Source: Leptospira terpstrae serovar Hualin str. LT 11-33 = ATCC 700639
Lineage (GTDB): Bacteria > Spirochaetota > Leptospiria > Leptospirales > Leptospiraceae
Assembly: GCF_000332495.1 (NCBI RefSeq)
Contig: NZ_AOGW02000010.1
Coordinates: 372,001 to 436,000 of the forward strand
Reading direction: 5' to 3'
Length of the DNA: 64,000 nt
The notes beneath the pieces are model-generated. The model had not been told where the DNA came from and did no database searches. It saw only the letters and a list, made by a program, of their open reading frames with translations. The translations under genes and the position numbers were made by a program. Shown in pieces: positions 28,531 through 39,920 of the stretch (its first letter is position 1; every line of letters begins with the position of its first letter).

Positions 28531-29630
28531 ATGAAGAAAGTTTACATTCACAATCCCTCATTGAGTGTATTCGGAAAACACAAAGGATCCCAATTGGATT
28601 TATCCTTTGCGACCGCAAAACAATCTGTACATGAGTTTCAATCTCACAAAATTCAGTTTATCATTTATGCTAGTTTTTCTCCAGATTCTTATAACAAAGA
28701 ATACCACTTATCTGCAAAACTTCCCAGTCGACTTGGACTGCGTGATTTGTATTCAGTTCGAATGGAAACAGCTTCATCCTCTGGTGCTGCTGCCTTTCAA
28801 TTGGGAGTGAATTTGATTCTCAGTGGAAGATTCGATCATGGTCTGGTCGTGGCAACAGAGCTCATGTCCCAACTCAGTCGCGATGAAAGTAATCTTTTGT
28901 TAGGTTCTGTTCTTTCTGATGCACAAAGAGCACTGGGAATGTCCATGGCACAGGGTGGTGCAATGATCACCCGAAAGTATTTAACTGACTATGGATATAA
29001 AGAAGATGATCTGTTTGCGATTTCAAAAAAGCTCCATGACAACGGTTTACTCAATCCCAAGGCACATATCAAAAAGAACCTAACCTGGGAAGATTATAAA
29101 TCCCAACCTATGATTACAAGTCCCTTAGGATTGTATGATATCTCACCACTTTCCGATGGTTCCGCAGCCTTAGTTCTTTCCAAAGATCCAAGTGCAATCT
29201 CTATCAAAGGGATGGGTTCAGGAACGGCTCCTTTTCTTTCTTCTGCAGAACCAAGTTTTCTTTCGAATCGTATTGCTTTTGCCAAGGCCTATGACGAAGC
29301 AGGTGTTTCGCCGGAAGACATCGATTTTGCCGAATTACATGATGCATTCACTCCTTTTGAGCTGGTCGGGGCAGAAGATGCAGGTTTTTTCAAACGAGGT
29401 GAGGCACTTTTTCAGGTGAAAGCAGGGCTCACCCATCCAAAAGGAAAAATCCCCATCAATTCTTCTGGGGGACTCAAATCCAGGGGCCATCCTGTAGGTG
29501 CTTCGGGACTTGCACAAATTGTCGAACTTTGCCGGTTCTTTGAGGAATGGCCGGAAAAGCGGTTGGCAATTGCACAAAGTATAGGTGGACTTGCTACTAA
29601 CAACTTTGTGTCGATACTAGAAAGAGCGTG

Positions 29631-29631
<1 letters not shown>
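28531..29631 (+). CDS. Thiolase-family protein lacking the nucleophilic cysteine
   Basis: A 366-residue thiolase fold, closest in style to SCP2-type thiolases: HDAFTPFEL in place of NEAF, and GGLKSRGHPVGASGL with the catalytic His. The segment that should hold the acyl-accepting Cys reads METASSSGAAAF instead of the usual A-C-A-S-G, so the nucleophile appears to be Ser or missing. It may be an acyl-CoA-binding or non-thiolytic relative. ATG 28531 is the start, divergent from bfr. The stop overlaps the next gene as TGATG. Substrate unknown. Confidence 0.75.
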
Positions 29632-30688
<1,057 letters not shown>

Positions 30689-30692
<4 letters not shown>

Positions 30693-32008
30693 AATTACCT
30701 GATAAAAAAACAAAAGAATATAATGCAAAGTTGTATCGCAGTCGGATCACAAACATCCAAAAGAAATTAAAAAAAGGTGAGATATTTTTACTCTTTGCTG
30801 CAAGCCATAAGATACGAAACAGAGATGTAGAATATAAATTCCGTCAAAACTCTGACTTCTATTATTTAACAGGAATTACAGAAGAAGACTCCATCCTAGT
30901 CATCACAAGTGAAGTGGTAGGAATGTTTTGTTTGCCAAAGGACAAAGAAAAAGAGATCTGGACTGGGATTCGACTTGGGAAAGAAAAAGTTAAATCTATG
31001 TTAGGTTTAGATTTTACTTATGACCTATCGGACTGGGAAAAAGAAAGACCAGCAATTCTAATAGGAAATCACACACTCTATTATTTTTTTGGTGAAAACC
31101 CAGATCGTGACCGGGAACTAATCACAGAATGTCGTAATCTATCCGAAAGGGCAAGAGAAGGAAAGTTTGGTCCTCACCGTATCGAACATCCAAATTTTTT
31201 ACATGAAGAAAGGTTAACTAAATCTAAAGAAGAAATATCCCTTTTAAAAAATGCAGCCGAAATTACAAAACTTGGTCATATGCGCATTATGCGAGAAAGC
31301 AAACCGGGAATGTATGAATATGAACTGGAAGCACTTCTCGATCAGGAATATTTAAAGTATGGATCCATTGGAGGTGGCTATGGGCATATTGTGGCCGCAG
31401 GAAAAAATGCCTGCATCCTCCACTATGTAAGTAACGATGATATCTTAAAAGACGGGGATTTGGTTCTAGTGGATTCCGGAGCTGAATGGAATTATTATAC
31501 TGCTGATGTAACTCGAGTTTTCCCTGTGGGAAAAAAATTTACCGAAGCCCAAAAGACAGTGTACGAAATTGTCCTTTATGCACAAAAAAATGCGATTCAT
31601 AATTCCTTTGTTGGAATTCCTTTTAATGAAGTGCATGAAAAAACAGTTCGATTCCTCGCGGATTGTTTAAGAGAAATGGGTTTTTTAAAAGGAAGTTTAG
31701 ACGAAATTATTCAAAAGGGAAGTTATCGAAAGTTCTATATGCATAGAACAGGTCATTACCTGGGAATGGATGTTCACGATGTGGGTAGGTATTTTTTAGA
31801 AGGGAAATCTAGACCACTTAAAGACGGTCAGGTGGTAACGGTGGAACCAGGTTTGTATTTTGATCCCGCAGATGATTCTATCCCGAAAGAATTTCGAGGA
31901 ATTGGAATTCGTATCGAAGATGATATTTTAATTCATGGAAAATCACCCATCAACTTAACCGAATCAATACCGAAAGAAATTTCTGATATTGAAGCTCTTA
32001 AGGCTTAA
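30689..32008 (+). CDS. pepP: Xaa-Pro aminopeptidase (M24B)
   Basis: Removes an N-terminal residue preceding proline. An aminopeptidase P N-terminal domain spans about 10-170 (NSDFYYLTGITEEDSIL), followed by the metal-dependent M24 pita-bread domain. Metal ligands are seen in VDSGAEWNYYTADVTRVFP (two Asp), TGHYLGMDVHD (His) and the Glu residues in VEPGLYF and GIRIEDD. The 439-residue length matches E. coli PepP. Start ATG 30689 overlaps the GT9 stop, so it is co-translated with it. Confidence 0.9.
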
Positions 32009-32043
32009 TTAAAAATGAATAGAAAAAACCAAAACTTCATTTT

Positions 32044-32502
32044 ATGACGAGAGAATTACCAAAACGTTTTCGATCAGTTCGTTACTTTGACCGGATCAGT
32101 TCTGAAATTGCCGAAATTGTCCGTTTAGAAATGGAAAAGTTGGGATACCCAGGTCTTACAACATCGCATTTTGAAATTCTAACTTTTCTTTTGCGAAGTT
32201 CTGTTCCCATCAATATGACACAAGTAGCCAAAACCATTGAAAAAACGAAACCTACTTGCACTGTACTTGTAAATCGTTTGGTGAAGGAAGGTCTCGTGGA
32301 ACGAAATCCTTCGCCGAGTGATGGAAGAGAATGGGCTCTTTTGTTATCAAAAGAGGGGAAAAAAATTAGGCAGAAGATTGTTACGATTTCTGCCAAACTT
32401 CTTTCCTTACAAACTTGGGGTATTTCAAAAGAAAACGAGGATATTTTATATCCTATCCTCGAAGAGATTTACAAACACATCCGAAATAAAAAAGAAAATT
32501 AA
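32044..32502 (+). CDS. MarR-family transcriptional regulator
   Basis: A 152-residue winged-helix repressor. Helix-turn-helix region is about 60-85 (MTQVAKTIEKTKPTCTVLVNRL), and the wing reads ERNPSPSDGREWALLLSKEGK, a clear MarR signature. N- and C-terminal helices would form the dimer interface. It follows pepP by 35 bases and faces the enoyl-CoA hydratase-family gene tail to tail. A dyad in front of that gene (33302-33315) is a plausible target. The effector is unknown. Confidence 0.88.
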   Translation: MTRELPKRFRSVRYFDRISSEIAEIVRLEMEKLGYPGLTTSHFEILTFLLRSSVPINMTQVAKTIEKTKPTCTVLVNRLVKEGLVERNPSPSDGREWALLLSKEGKKIRQKIVTISAKLLSLQTWGISKENEDILYPILEEIYKHIRNKKEN

Positions 32503-32524
32503 AATCTCCTTTTCTTTAAATTAT

Positions 32525-33283
32525 TTAAGAAGTAAAGACAGGCCTTCTCACTTGTACGGAAGCGGAAATTCCTTCCTGTGCATCTTTGGATTGGATACTT
32601 TGGATTGTGGATTTGATGTCTGTTTCAATCAGTGCTAATAGATTTTTTTGTACATTCAAAATTCCAGATTTCGTATCTTTCATTGCAGAAAGAGAGTTTT
32701 TTTTGAGTTTAGTTTGCAATGACTTAGATTTTTTCTTTAAGTCTTCTTCGTTTGAAACAATTTCTTCAAACAAAGTGGGCATCTCTTTCGCTTTGAAAGC
32801 ATCACCTAATAAAACATGCCTTTTGGCAGCATCGTATCCAACCGCTTCTCCCATCAAAGCATAAATAAAGGAAGGAACTTGGATTCCAATTTTCACTTCT
32901 GGTAATCCAAAACGAATGTCTTCTGTAGAAAATCTGTAGTCACATACAAGGGCCAACATCGCCCCGTAACCCAAAGCATGGCCCGATACTTCGGCAATCG
33001 TTGGAACAGGAAGGGTGTATAGAGCTTTTAAGTTTTCATAAAACAAATTTAGGAATGGCGCAAGATCTTTTGACATATCCATGGTGCTGACAGTAGTTAG
33101 GTCTAGTCCTAGAGAAAAACTACCAGGAGAATTACTTTTTAAAACAATGACTTTGGAATTAGAATCTTTTGCTTTTTGGATTGTCTGTTTCAATGCCAAA
33201 AACGATTCGTTAGAAAAACTGTTCTTGTCATTGATGCCTAATTGGATAAAACCGGTTCCGTCTACTTCTTCGAATGAAATCAT
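32525..33283 (-). CDS. Enoyl-CoA hydratase/isomerase family protein
   Basis: Crotonase fold, 252 residues. The oxyanion-hole segments are GSFSLGLDLTT and GHALGYGAMLALVCDYRF; LPEVKIGIQVP carries the Glu usually at the active site. ATG 33283 is the start, with GAGG six bases upstream; an upstream in-frame TTG (33295) overlaps the ribosome binding site and is less likely. The upstream region has a promoter and a dyad over the predicted transcription start. Reaction within the crotonase family cannot be fixed. Confidence 0.83.
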   Translation of the reverse strand: MISFEEVDGTGFIQLGINDKNSFSNESFLALKQTIQKAKDSNSKVIVLKSNSPGSFSLGLDLTTVSTMDMSKDLAPFLNLFYENLKALYTLPVPTIAEVSGHALGYGAMLALVCDYRFSTEDIRFGLPEVKIGIQVPSFIYALMGEAVGYDAAKRHVLLGDAFKAKEMPTLFEEIVSNEEDLKKKSKSLQTKLKKNSLSAMKDTKSGILNVQKNLLALIETDIKSTIQSIQSKDAQEGISASVQVRRPVFTS

Positions 33284-33301
33284 TTGTTTCCTCAAAATAT
33301 G

Positions 33302-33315
33302 GTTAGATGTCTAAC
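33302..33315. promoter_or_regulatory. Operator-like dyad GTTAGA-TG-TCTAAC
   Basis: A perfect 6-bp inverted repeat with a 2-base centre. It abuts the -10 box of the enoyl-CoA hydratase-family promoter, where bound repressor would block initiation. The nearby MarR gene is the natural candidate regulator. Confidence 0.45.
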
Positions 33316-33342
33316 TAATAAAACGGGTATTTAAAAGGACAA
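33315..33342 (-). promoter_or_regulatory. Promoter of the enoyl-CoA hydratase-family gene
   Basis: TTGTCC (33342-33337) and TATTAG (33320-33315) on the minus strand, 16 bases apart, followed by the dyad at 33302-33315. Confidence 0.4.
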
Positions 33343-33354
33343 GAGTAATTTTCT

Positions 33355-34536
33355 TTATTTGGAATTTAAGAGGTAAGTTTTAATGACTTCTTTCATGACA
33401 CAAAGTCCAATGGGAAGAGCATCTTCATCAAAATCAAAAAATGAACTGTGGTGCGGGTGCACAAGTCCCTTGGATTCGTTTCTGGAACCGATAAAAAAAT
33501 AACAACCGGGACGCTCCATAAGAAAGGCGGAAAAATCTTCCCCACCCATAGTTCTGGTGTTTTCTTCTGTGAGAGAATCCTCTCCTAAAACATTCTTTGC
33601 CGCTGTCCGGACAATATCAGCCATAGTAGGGTCGTTGATTGTGGGTTTGTCGATCCGGTTGTATTCAAACTCAATTTTAGCACCAAATCCTGCGGCTACT
33701 TGAGAAACAAGAGCTTCCATCCGTTTGGGAATCATTTCATACACTGATTTCGAATAAGTTCTGACGGTTCCATGGAGGGTGGCAGTTTCTGGAATCACAT
33801 TGAATGCATTGCCTGCATGGAAGGATCCCACAGTCACCACACAGGGCTCTAGGGGGTCTACATTACGCGGAACCAGTGTTTGTAAGGCAGTGACTAAGTG
33901 AGAACCCACAACAATAGGATCTACTGTATGTTGTGGCATAGCCCCGTGCCCAGAAGTTCCTTTCAAAGTGATTTTGAATTCGTCCACAGAAGCCATCATG
34001 GTTCCGTTCACAACTCCGACTTTTCCTAAATCAATATGGTTCCAAACATGTAGAGCAAAAACCGAATCCACTTTGTATCGATCTAAAATTCCCGAAGCAA
34101 TCATTCGGTCGGCTCCAGACCCTCCTTCTTCTGCAGGTTGAAAGCAGAGGAGGACTCGCCCTTTCGGAACAAATTCAGAAAATGCGGTTTTTAGTTCAGA
34201 AGAAAGCGCCATAAGAATGCTCGTATGTCCATCGTGGCCACAGGCATGCATCTTTCCGGGGGTTTTACTTTTATATTCGTGAGTGTTTTCTTCATGGATA
34301 GGAAGGGCATCCATATCCGCACGGACAAGGACAGTTTTACCTGGAATGCCTGAATCAAAAAGTGCCACAAGCCCAGTTTCAGCTATTCCTGATTCCACTT
34401 GAAAACCAAGAGATTCCAAATGGCTCTTCACAAAAGAGGCAGTTTCCCTTTCTTCATATTTTAGCTCAGGGAATTGGTGGAAGGTCCGTCTGTAACGAAC
34501 CATTTCCTCTTTTCGCACACTAGGATAGGCTTTCAT
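33355..34536 (-). CDS. M20-family amidohydrolase (hippurate/N-acyl-amino-acid hydrolase type)
   Basis: A two-domain metallopeptidase. Metal ligands are in [11 protein letters not shown], the Glu pair in [11 protein letters not shown], the His in ALHVWNH, and the C-terminal [12 protein letters not shown]. An exchange domain (about 185-300) has [11 protein letters not shown]. At 393 residues it matches IAA-amino-acid and hippurate hydrolases, which release an amino acid or indole-acetate from an amide. It overlaps the TolC-like gene by four bases (ATGA), so both are coupled. Substrate is unknown; linkage to an efflux protein is notable. Confidence 0.88.
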   Translation of the reverse strand: MKAYPSVRKEEMVRYRRTFHQFPELKYEERETASFVKSHLESLGFQVESGIAETGLVALFDSGIPGKTVLVRADMDALPIHEENTHEYKSKTPGKMHACGHDGHTSILMALSSELKTAFSEFVPKGRVLLCFQPAEEGGSGADRMIASGILDRYKVDSVFALHVWNHIDLGKVGVVNGTMMASVDEFKITLKGTSGHGAMPQHTVDPIVVGSHLVTALQTLVPRNVDPLEPCVVTVGSFHAGNAFNVIPETATLHGTVRTYSKSVYEMIPKRMEALVSQVAAGFGAKIEFEYNRIDKPTINDPTMADIVRTAAKNVLGEDSLTEENTRTMGGEDFSAFLMERPGCYFFIGSRNESKGLVHPHHSSFFDFDEDALPIGLCVMKEVIKTYLLNSK

Positions 34537-36284
34537 AATTTGTCAGTTTCTTGTTTGGCTCTCTTTTCGACTTCTTCCAAAATGGAATAGAGATCGAGTC
34601 CATATTTCTCAAAAAGAGAATTTTTTGCCAACTCATAACGAACTAAATTGATATTAAAATTGATCTTAGCTTGTGTCACAGCTAGTTCCACATTTGCCAA
34701 ACTATCTAGAGCATTTTTTACGTTAACAGCGGTATAACGACCTTGGCGAAACCTTTCCATAAGCCCATTATAAAAAATTTCAGTTTCTTTCCGAGTTTTC
34801 ATTAAGTCTTTGAGTAGGGCATGACTTGCAATGAGGGCTTCATGACGATTGTCAATTTCTTGGGTAATTTCTTGTTCCAAGTTTTGGATTTTCATCTCAT
34901 TTATCTTGAGATTGGTTTCTGCATCTCGGATTCCCGCTTTGATTCCTAAATCCCAAAGAGGATAAGACATCTTTAACTCAGCCAGAATTTGTGGATGATT
35001 GAAAGATGTGATTCCCCTTTGGCGAGCAATGAAATTGTCTTGAGGAGAATTGAAATTTTGTCCAATGGAGCTATAAGAAAACGTGGCAAGCAGGGAAGGA
35101 TCATCTTCTGCTAGTGCAGTGTTTAGTGCAAGTTTCGCAATTTCTCTTTCTCTCTTTAGGATAAGGTAATCCGTTCTACGAGAAAGTGCATACTCTTTGT
35201 CAGCTTTCAAATTGATTTCTGTCGGTAGAGTTTCGCTTAAGTCTGTGACTCCTTCAATGGAAGAACCTGTATCCACATTGAGAATGCGAACTAAATTTCT
35301 TTCCGCTTCAATTCGGTCCACTTTTGCTTTTTCAAGTAGGGACTGAGTGCGTAAATATGCCTGGTTCCATTGGTTGACTTCAAATCCTTCGGAAAGTCCA
35401 AGACCCGTTTTACGTAAAGTCAAACGTCGGATTTCTTCCGTATTTTTTGAAACTTTTTCGTAAGTCGCAATTCGCGAATCCACAATGCTGAGTGACCAGT
35501 AATCAACGAGAATCTTCACTACCAGTTGTGTTAAGATATTGATATAGTTTTCTCGTACAAGTAAGGTTTGGTTTTTGAGAAGTTTTTCCTTGTCGGCTTC
35601 GTTTTTCCCAAATCCATATTTGAGTAGTTCTTGCGAAAGGATGGCTGAGAGAGCTCCCGTATACATTGGTGGAGCTGCCAGTAAACTTCCAAACCCAGCT
35701 GTTTGTGAATTTGGATTTTCAAAAGCATTTACGTCATAACGAATCGTACTGATTTCTGTTTTGAAATAAGTTCCGGTTTTAAATTGTTTTTCGATTCCTG
35801 CCGAGATTCGGTCTTGGGATCGAATTGTTCCCGCAAAGATGTTATTTCGGTTATCGGGAAACAACTGTTTGGAGGATTGGATACTTGCCAAAGCCTTCCA
35901 ACTATATTTGGACTCGTTTTTCCATTCGGGACTGTCCGCTTTCACAATTTCTAATTTTGCATTTTGAACAATGGTATTGTTTTCTATAACTTGTTCGATT
36001 GCTTGTGTAATGCTTAGGCGAAGTTTTTTAGGACCATTCCCAGCTGACTGGAGAGAATCTGGGATTGTATTGCCGTTTTCCCACTGGGAAAGTTGCATCC
36101 TTTTCACATCGTCTTCAAAGTCTGACTCCGCAAAAACGGGGAAACCAAGGAGACTAAAAGATATTAACCAACTGGTCAACTTTCGAGAATTTATGAAAAA
36201 ACCTGGGGTTGTTAAAATGTTATGATTCAATGGAAACTTCTTAAACCCCTTACTCAGACAAGATGAAAAAATCAATGTTGTCAA
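34533..36284 (-). CDS. TolC-family outer-membrane efflux protein
   Basis: The periplasmic channel of a tripartite pump or type I secretion system. Two OEP-type repeats are seen, with long helices such as [22 protein letters not shown] and strand regions ([27 protein letters not shown]). The 3' end is translationally coupled to the amidohydrolase. The start is unsettled: the frame is open to TTG 36284, but a normal signal peptide begins only at [21 protein letters not shown], whose preceding codon is ATA (36194-36192); TTG 36179 also lies inside it. The true protein is probably about 550 residues. No inner-membrane pump genes are adjacent. Confidence 0.8.
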   Translation of the reverse strand: MTTLIFSSCLSKGFKKFPLNHNILTTPGFFINSRKLTSWLISFSLLGFPVFAESDFEDDVKRMQLSQWENGNTIPDSLQSAGNGPKKLRLSITQAIEQVIENNTIVQNAKLEIVKADSPEWKNESKYSWKALASIQSSKQLFPDNRNNIFAGTIRSQDRISAGIEKQFKTGTYFKTEISTIRYDVNAFENPNSQTAGFGSLLAAPPMYTGALSAILSQELLKYGFGKNEADKEKLLKNQTLLVRENYINILTQLVVKILVDYWSLSIVDSRIATYEKVSKNTEEIRRLTLRKTGLGLSEGFEVNQWNQAYLRTQSLLEKAKVDRIEAERNLVRILNVDTGSSIEGVTDLSETLPTEINLKADKEYALSRRTDYLILKREREIAKLALNTALAEDDPSLLATFSYSSIGQNFNSPQDNFIARQRGITSFNHPQILAELKMSYPLWDLGIKAGIRDAETNLKINEMKIQNLEQEITQEIDNRHEALIASHALLKDLMKTRKETEIFYNGLMERFRQGRYTAVNVKNALDSLANVELAVTQAKINFNINLVRYELAKNSLFEKYGLDLYSILEEVEKRAKQETDKL

Positions 36285-36312
36285 TCAACCTAAAATGTAA
36301 AAAGCTACGTGG

Positions 36313-36328
36313 AGAAACGATCGTTTCT
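36313..36328. promoter_or_regulatory. Perfect 16-bp palindrome before the YyaL-type gene
   Basis: AGAAACGATCGTTTCT reads identically on both strands. It ends one base before the GGGAGAG ribosome binding site of the next gene. As DNA it resembles a dimeric repressor site; as RNA it gives a 6-bp stem with a GATC loop. Confidence 0.4.
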
Positions 36329-36339
36329 GGGAGAGCAAT

Positions 36340-38409
36340 GTGGCAAATATGTCGAAAAAACCGAATCGTCTGGTTCATGAAAAAAGTCCTTATCTGTTAC
36401 AACATGCACACAATCCCGTAGATTGGTTTCCTTGGGGAACGGAGGCCTTCGAAAAAGCCCAAAAAGAAGATAAAATCATCCTTTTGTCCATTGGATATTC
36501 CACTTGTCACTGGTGCCATGTGATGGAACGGGAATCATTTGAAGATGATTCCACAGCGGAAGTTTTAAACCGTGATTTCGTATGCATCAAGTTAGACAGA
36601 GAAGAACGCCCAGACATCGATAAAATTTATATGGATGCCTTACATGCGATGGGAACCCAAGGTGGTTGGCCACTCAATATGTTTCTTACTCCAAAGAAAG
36701 AACCCATCCTCGGAGGTACCTATTTTCCTCCTGAAAATCGCTACGGAAAACGTAGTTTCAAGGAAGTTCTCCGTTTGGTTTCGGATGCATGGAAAAACCA
36801 AAGGGGAGAACTTATCTCCGCTGCTGAAGATTTGACAAATTATTTACGGGATAACGAAACAAGAACTAATGAAGGCAAGGTTCCTGGAACCGAAATCATT
36901 GAACATAATTTTGAACGATACCTCCAAGTGTACGATAAAGAGTTTTTTGGATTCAAAACCAATACTGTGAATAAATTTCCACCGAGTATGGCTTTAAGTT
37001 TTCTTGTGGAATACAATTTAAGAAAAAATGAACCTCGAGCCTTAGAGATGGCCTTTAACACGGCTTATGCCATGAAGTTCGGAGGAATCTACGACCAAGT
37101 GGGGGGTGGAATTTGCCGTTATGCGACAGACCATGAATGGCTTGTACCGCATTTTGAAAAAATGTTGTATGATAATTCCTTATTTGTGGAAGCACTTTCT
37201 TCATTGTATAAAGCGACTGGGGATTCTTTCTTTTTAGATAGTATCCGAGAAATTGTGACCTATATTCGAAGAGATATGACTCTAGAATTTGGGGGCATCG
37301 CTAGTGCCGAAGATGCTGATTCGGAAGGAGAAGAAGGGAAATTTTATCTATGGAAACATGCGGAATTTATCTCTTTAGTTCCAGACGAAGAAATACAAGG
37401 ATTCTGGAATGTTACGGAAGAAGGTAATTTTGAACACCAAAACATCCTAAATCTCTATTGGAAGGGAAAAAATCCTTTTGTTGAAGGAATTCTATTCAAA
37501 CCAGAGTTTATAGAAAAATTGCAAAGAGCCAAGGTAAAATTACTCGCAGAACGCAGTCAAAGGATTCGACCTTTACGTGATGATAAAGTATTAACTTCCT
37601 GGAATTGCCTTTGGATCCGAGCTCTTCTTTCTGCGTATGAGGTTTCTGGAGAAAAGGAATATTTGGCAGATGCCAAAAAAGTATATGAATTCCTAACTAA
37701 GTATTTAGTTGCAGAAGACGGAGCAATCCTCAGACGTTACCGAGAAGGAGAGGCCAAATACTTTGGAACCCTTTCTGATTATGCAGAATTTCTTTGGGTT
37801 TCTTTCAAACTTTTTCAATTGGATGAAAATCTGGAGGCTTACCAAAAAGGGAAAAAATCATTGGAATATTTGTTTTCTCATTTTGCATCGGAAGCTGGTC
37901 CCTTTTACGAATCCTATCATGGAAATGAAGATTTAATTGTCAGAACGATAGAAGGTTATGATGGAGTGGAACCTTCTGGAAATTCTACCATCTTACATCT
38001 GTTCCATCTTTTACATTCACTCGGATATAAAGAAAAGGATTTGTTATCCAAGGCCAATTCGATTTTTGCGTACTTTCTGCCAGAACTCACTCAAAACTCT
38101 TTGAGTTATCCTTCTATGATTTCCGCGTTTCAAAAATTTCAATACCCTTCGAAAGAAGTGCTTGTGGTATACAAAGACAAAGATGTGAAAGAAGTAGAAT
38201 CGATCCGAAATCAATTAGGAAAACTAAAAGATCCGAATCTCGTCTGGTTGGTTTTAGAAGAAACTAAGTCAAAAGTTTTAGCACCGGAATTAGATCTTCT
38301 TATGGAAAGGAGTGCAGGTTCCGGTATGGCATTTTATGTCTGTCGAAATTTTACTTGCGAATTGCCAAAAGACAATTGGAAAGATGCTCTCGCTCTTATA
38401 CAGCAATAG
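36340..38409 (+). CDS. YyaL/DUF255 thioredoxin-domain protein
   Basis: A 689-residue cytoplasmic protein. The N-terminal thioredoxin-like domain begins with [21 protein letters not shown] and has the CHWCHVM redox motif near residue 56. The central and C-terminal parts are an alpha/alpha toroid of the N-acylglucosamine 2-epimerase type ([42 protein letters not shown]). The family is universal but biochemically unclear. Start is GTG 36340 with GGGAGAG four bases upstream; ATG 36349 is possible. The 3' end overlaps rsfS by 14 bases. Confidence 0.85.
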   Translation: MANMSKKPNRLVHEKSPYLLQHAHNPVDWFPWGTEAFEKAQKEDKIILLSIGYSTCHWCHVMERESFEDDSTAEVLNRDFVCIKLDREERPDIDKIYMDALHAMGTQGGWPLNMFLTPKKEPILGGTYFPPENRYGKRSFKEVLRLVSDAWKNQRGELISAAEDLTNYLRDNETRTNEGKVPGTEIIEHNFERYLQVYDKEFFGFKTNTVNKFPPSMALSFLVEYNLRKNEPRALEMAFNTAYAMKFGGIYDQVGGGICRYATDHEWLVPHFEKMLYDNSLFVEALSSLYKATGDSFFLDSIREIVTYIRRDMTLEFGGIASAEDADSEGEEGKFYLWKHAEFISLVPDEEIQGFWNVTEEGNFEHQNILNLYWKGKNPFVEGILFKPEFIEKLQRAKVKLLAERSQRIRPLRDDKVLTSWNCLWIRALLSAYEVSGEKEYLADAKKVYEFLTKYLVAEDGAILRRYREGEAKYFGTLSDYAEFLWVSFKLFQLDENLEAYQKGKKSLEYLFSHFASEAGPFYESYHGNEDLIVRTIEGYDGVEPSGNSTILHLFHLLHSLGYKEKDLLSKANSIFAYFLPELTQNSLSYPSMISAFQKFQYPSKEVLVVYKDKDVKEVESIRNQLGKLKDPNLVWLVLEETKSKVLAPELDLLMERSAGSGMAFYVCRNFTCELPKDNWKDALALIQQ

Positions 38410-38761
38410 GAGCCGCATCACCCCAAAGGCGATCTAACGAATAATAGGTTCTCATTTCGTCAGTCATAATATGTACACAAATTTCGCCGTAATCGAGAAG
38501 GATCCAACCTGTGGCATCTTTGGGAAGGTCCGCTAGGTTCTGGCGTTTTACCGCAAGTTTTAAAGGTTTCATGTACTTATCAATGTCTTTGGCGCATGAC
38601 CTTCCTTGGGTTTCTGTTTTCACAGTCGCCAGAACAAATAAGGATAAATAACTATGTACATCTTTTAGATCCAAAAATTGGATATTTTCACATTTTTTAT
38701 CAATTAATGTCTGTTTAATTTTTTTGAGGTGTTCTAATGTCTCAGCACTGATATTCGGCAT
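38396..38761 (-). CDS. rsfS: Ribosomal silencing factor RsfS
   Basis: Binds L14 on the 50S subunit and prevents joining with 30S in starvation. The 121-residue protein has the usual features: [43 protein letters not shown], and the C-terminal [15 protein letters not shown] with [11 protein letters not shown]. Start is ATG 38761, six bases after AAGGA and just past the LytR-like stop; the frame is open to 38812 within that gene. It closes the long minus-strand run that begins at rplU. Confidence 0.93.
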   Translation of the reverse strand: MPNISAETLEHLKKIKQTLIDKKCENIQFLDLKDVHSYLSLFVLATVKTETQGRSCAKDIDKYMKPLKLAVKRQNLADLPKDATGWILLDYGEICVHIMTDEMRTYYSLDRLWGDAAPIAV

Positions 38762-38762
38762 T

Positions 38763-39920
38763 TTAGTCCTTGGAATTTTGAAAATCTTCCCCGAGTATGA
38801 CGGTGGCATCAAGTCCCAGATCTTTCCTAAGAGCGAAGTAAACCCTTCGTCCTTGGAAGGTATCGGAGATAATATCCGTGTACTGTGTGTTTCCGGAGCG
38901 GTTTAAGATGATACTGGATTTAAAACTAGAATCCCAGGCATTGTCAACGGAGAGAACTTTCAGACCCTTATCATTCAGAAGCACCTTCCCGTATCTGGCA
39001 AGCCCATTTTTTGGGGTTCCATTCAGGACTTCGATCCGCGCCCTTTCTCCTTCGCTGAAGGAAAGAGAGCGAAGTTCGCTTGCAAATTTGTGAAAAGCAA
39101 CTTTGACCGTTTCTTCATTGGCTTTTAAAACTTCATCTTTGTATTTGGGTCGTCCCATTGGTTCCCCTGGAACTTCAGAAACTCCAAAGTGGATCTTTTC
39201 TTTTTTTAGAAAGTCGACAAAAGTTTCCCATTCTTTTTGGGAGAGATTGGTGGACATTTGCGAATGGAGGTAGCTTACCCGTTGTTTTCCGAGTAGGTCC
39301 TTTTTTTCGTGAATTGCTTCAAGAATTGTCAAAAATACTGTTTCCTGGATTTCCAAACGACGGATATGGGATATCATTGATTCGTCTGCAAGGGAACTCA
39401 TCCAATCAAAAGTATCTTCCCCATCTAAAATATAAGTTTGTTTGTTTCTTGCGTAATTCTTTGTTATGTGGAGAGACTTAGGTTCAAAAAAGAGGTTGAG
39501 TCCACCAAGTAAATTAATCCAATTTTGAAATTGTTGTTTGGTCCAAACAATTTTAAAAGGAATGCTAGAATCCAAAGTATCTTCTAATACAGATTCCACG
39601 TACGAAGGAGCAGAACTTCCTTTTTCTTTTAAAGATTTATCCCCGTCATCAAAACTAGTTTTGGGATTCACAAAAAAGAGGGCAGCTTTCTTTTCGTTGG
39701 GATAAAATTCTGCATAAAGAGAAAATAAATATTCATCTTTTTCCCCTAACACGGAGAAGAGAATGGGCAATCGTTTGCTTTGGGAAAACTTTTGGTCTAG
39801 TGAAAATCCAGCTTTAGAACGGAAGACCAAAAAGAGGAGTGCAATCAAAAAGAAAGAACCTGCAGCGATCAAAAGAGTTTTTGCAGGGATAGTTTGTTTT
39901 TTGGGAGCTTCACGTAACAT
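38763..39920 (-). CDS. LytR-like protein with LytR C-terminal domain
   Basis: A 385-residue membrane-anchored protein: one helix at about 13-33, an LCP-like middle region (about 50-230), and a clear LytR_C domain (about 285-380: RIEVLNGTPKNGLARYGKVLL, DLGLDATVILGEDF). In canonical LCP ligases, which attach polymers to the wall, the phosphate-binding Arg and Asp residues sit in RSDT and PRDT motifs; here the corresponding part reads FVNPKTSF and I see no RSDT. So it may be non-catalytic. It overlaps yqeK by 11 bases and precedes rsfS. Confidence 0.7.
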   Translation of the reverse strand: MLREAPKKQTIPAKTLLIAAGSFFLIALLFLVFRSKAGFSLDQKFSQSKRLPILFSVLGEKDEYLFSLYAEFYPNEKKAALFFVNPKTSFDDGDKSLKEKGSSAPSYVESVLEDTLDSSIPFKIVWTKQQFQNWINLLGGLNLFFEPKSLHITKNYARNKQTYILDGEDTFDWMSSLADESMISHIRRLEIQETVFLTILEAIHEKKDLLGKQRVSYLHSQMSTNLSQKEWETFVDFLKKEKIHFGVSEVPGEPMGRPKYKDEVLKANEETVKVAFHKFASELRSLSFSEGERARIEVLNGTPKNGLARYGKVLLNDKGLKVLSVDNAWDSSFKSSIILNRSGNTQYTDIISDTFQGRRVYFALRKDLGLDATVILGEDFQNSKD

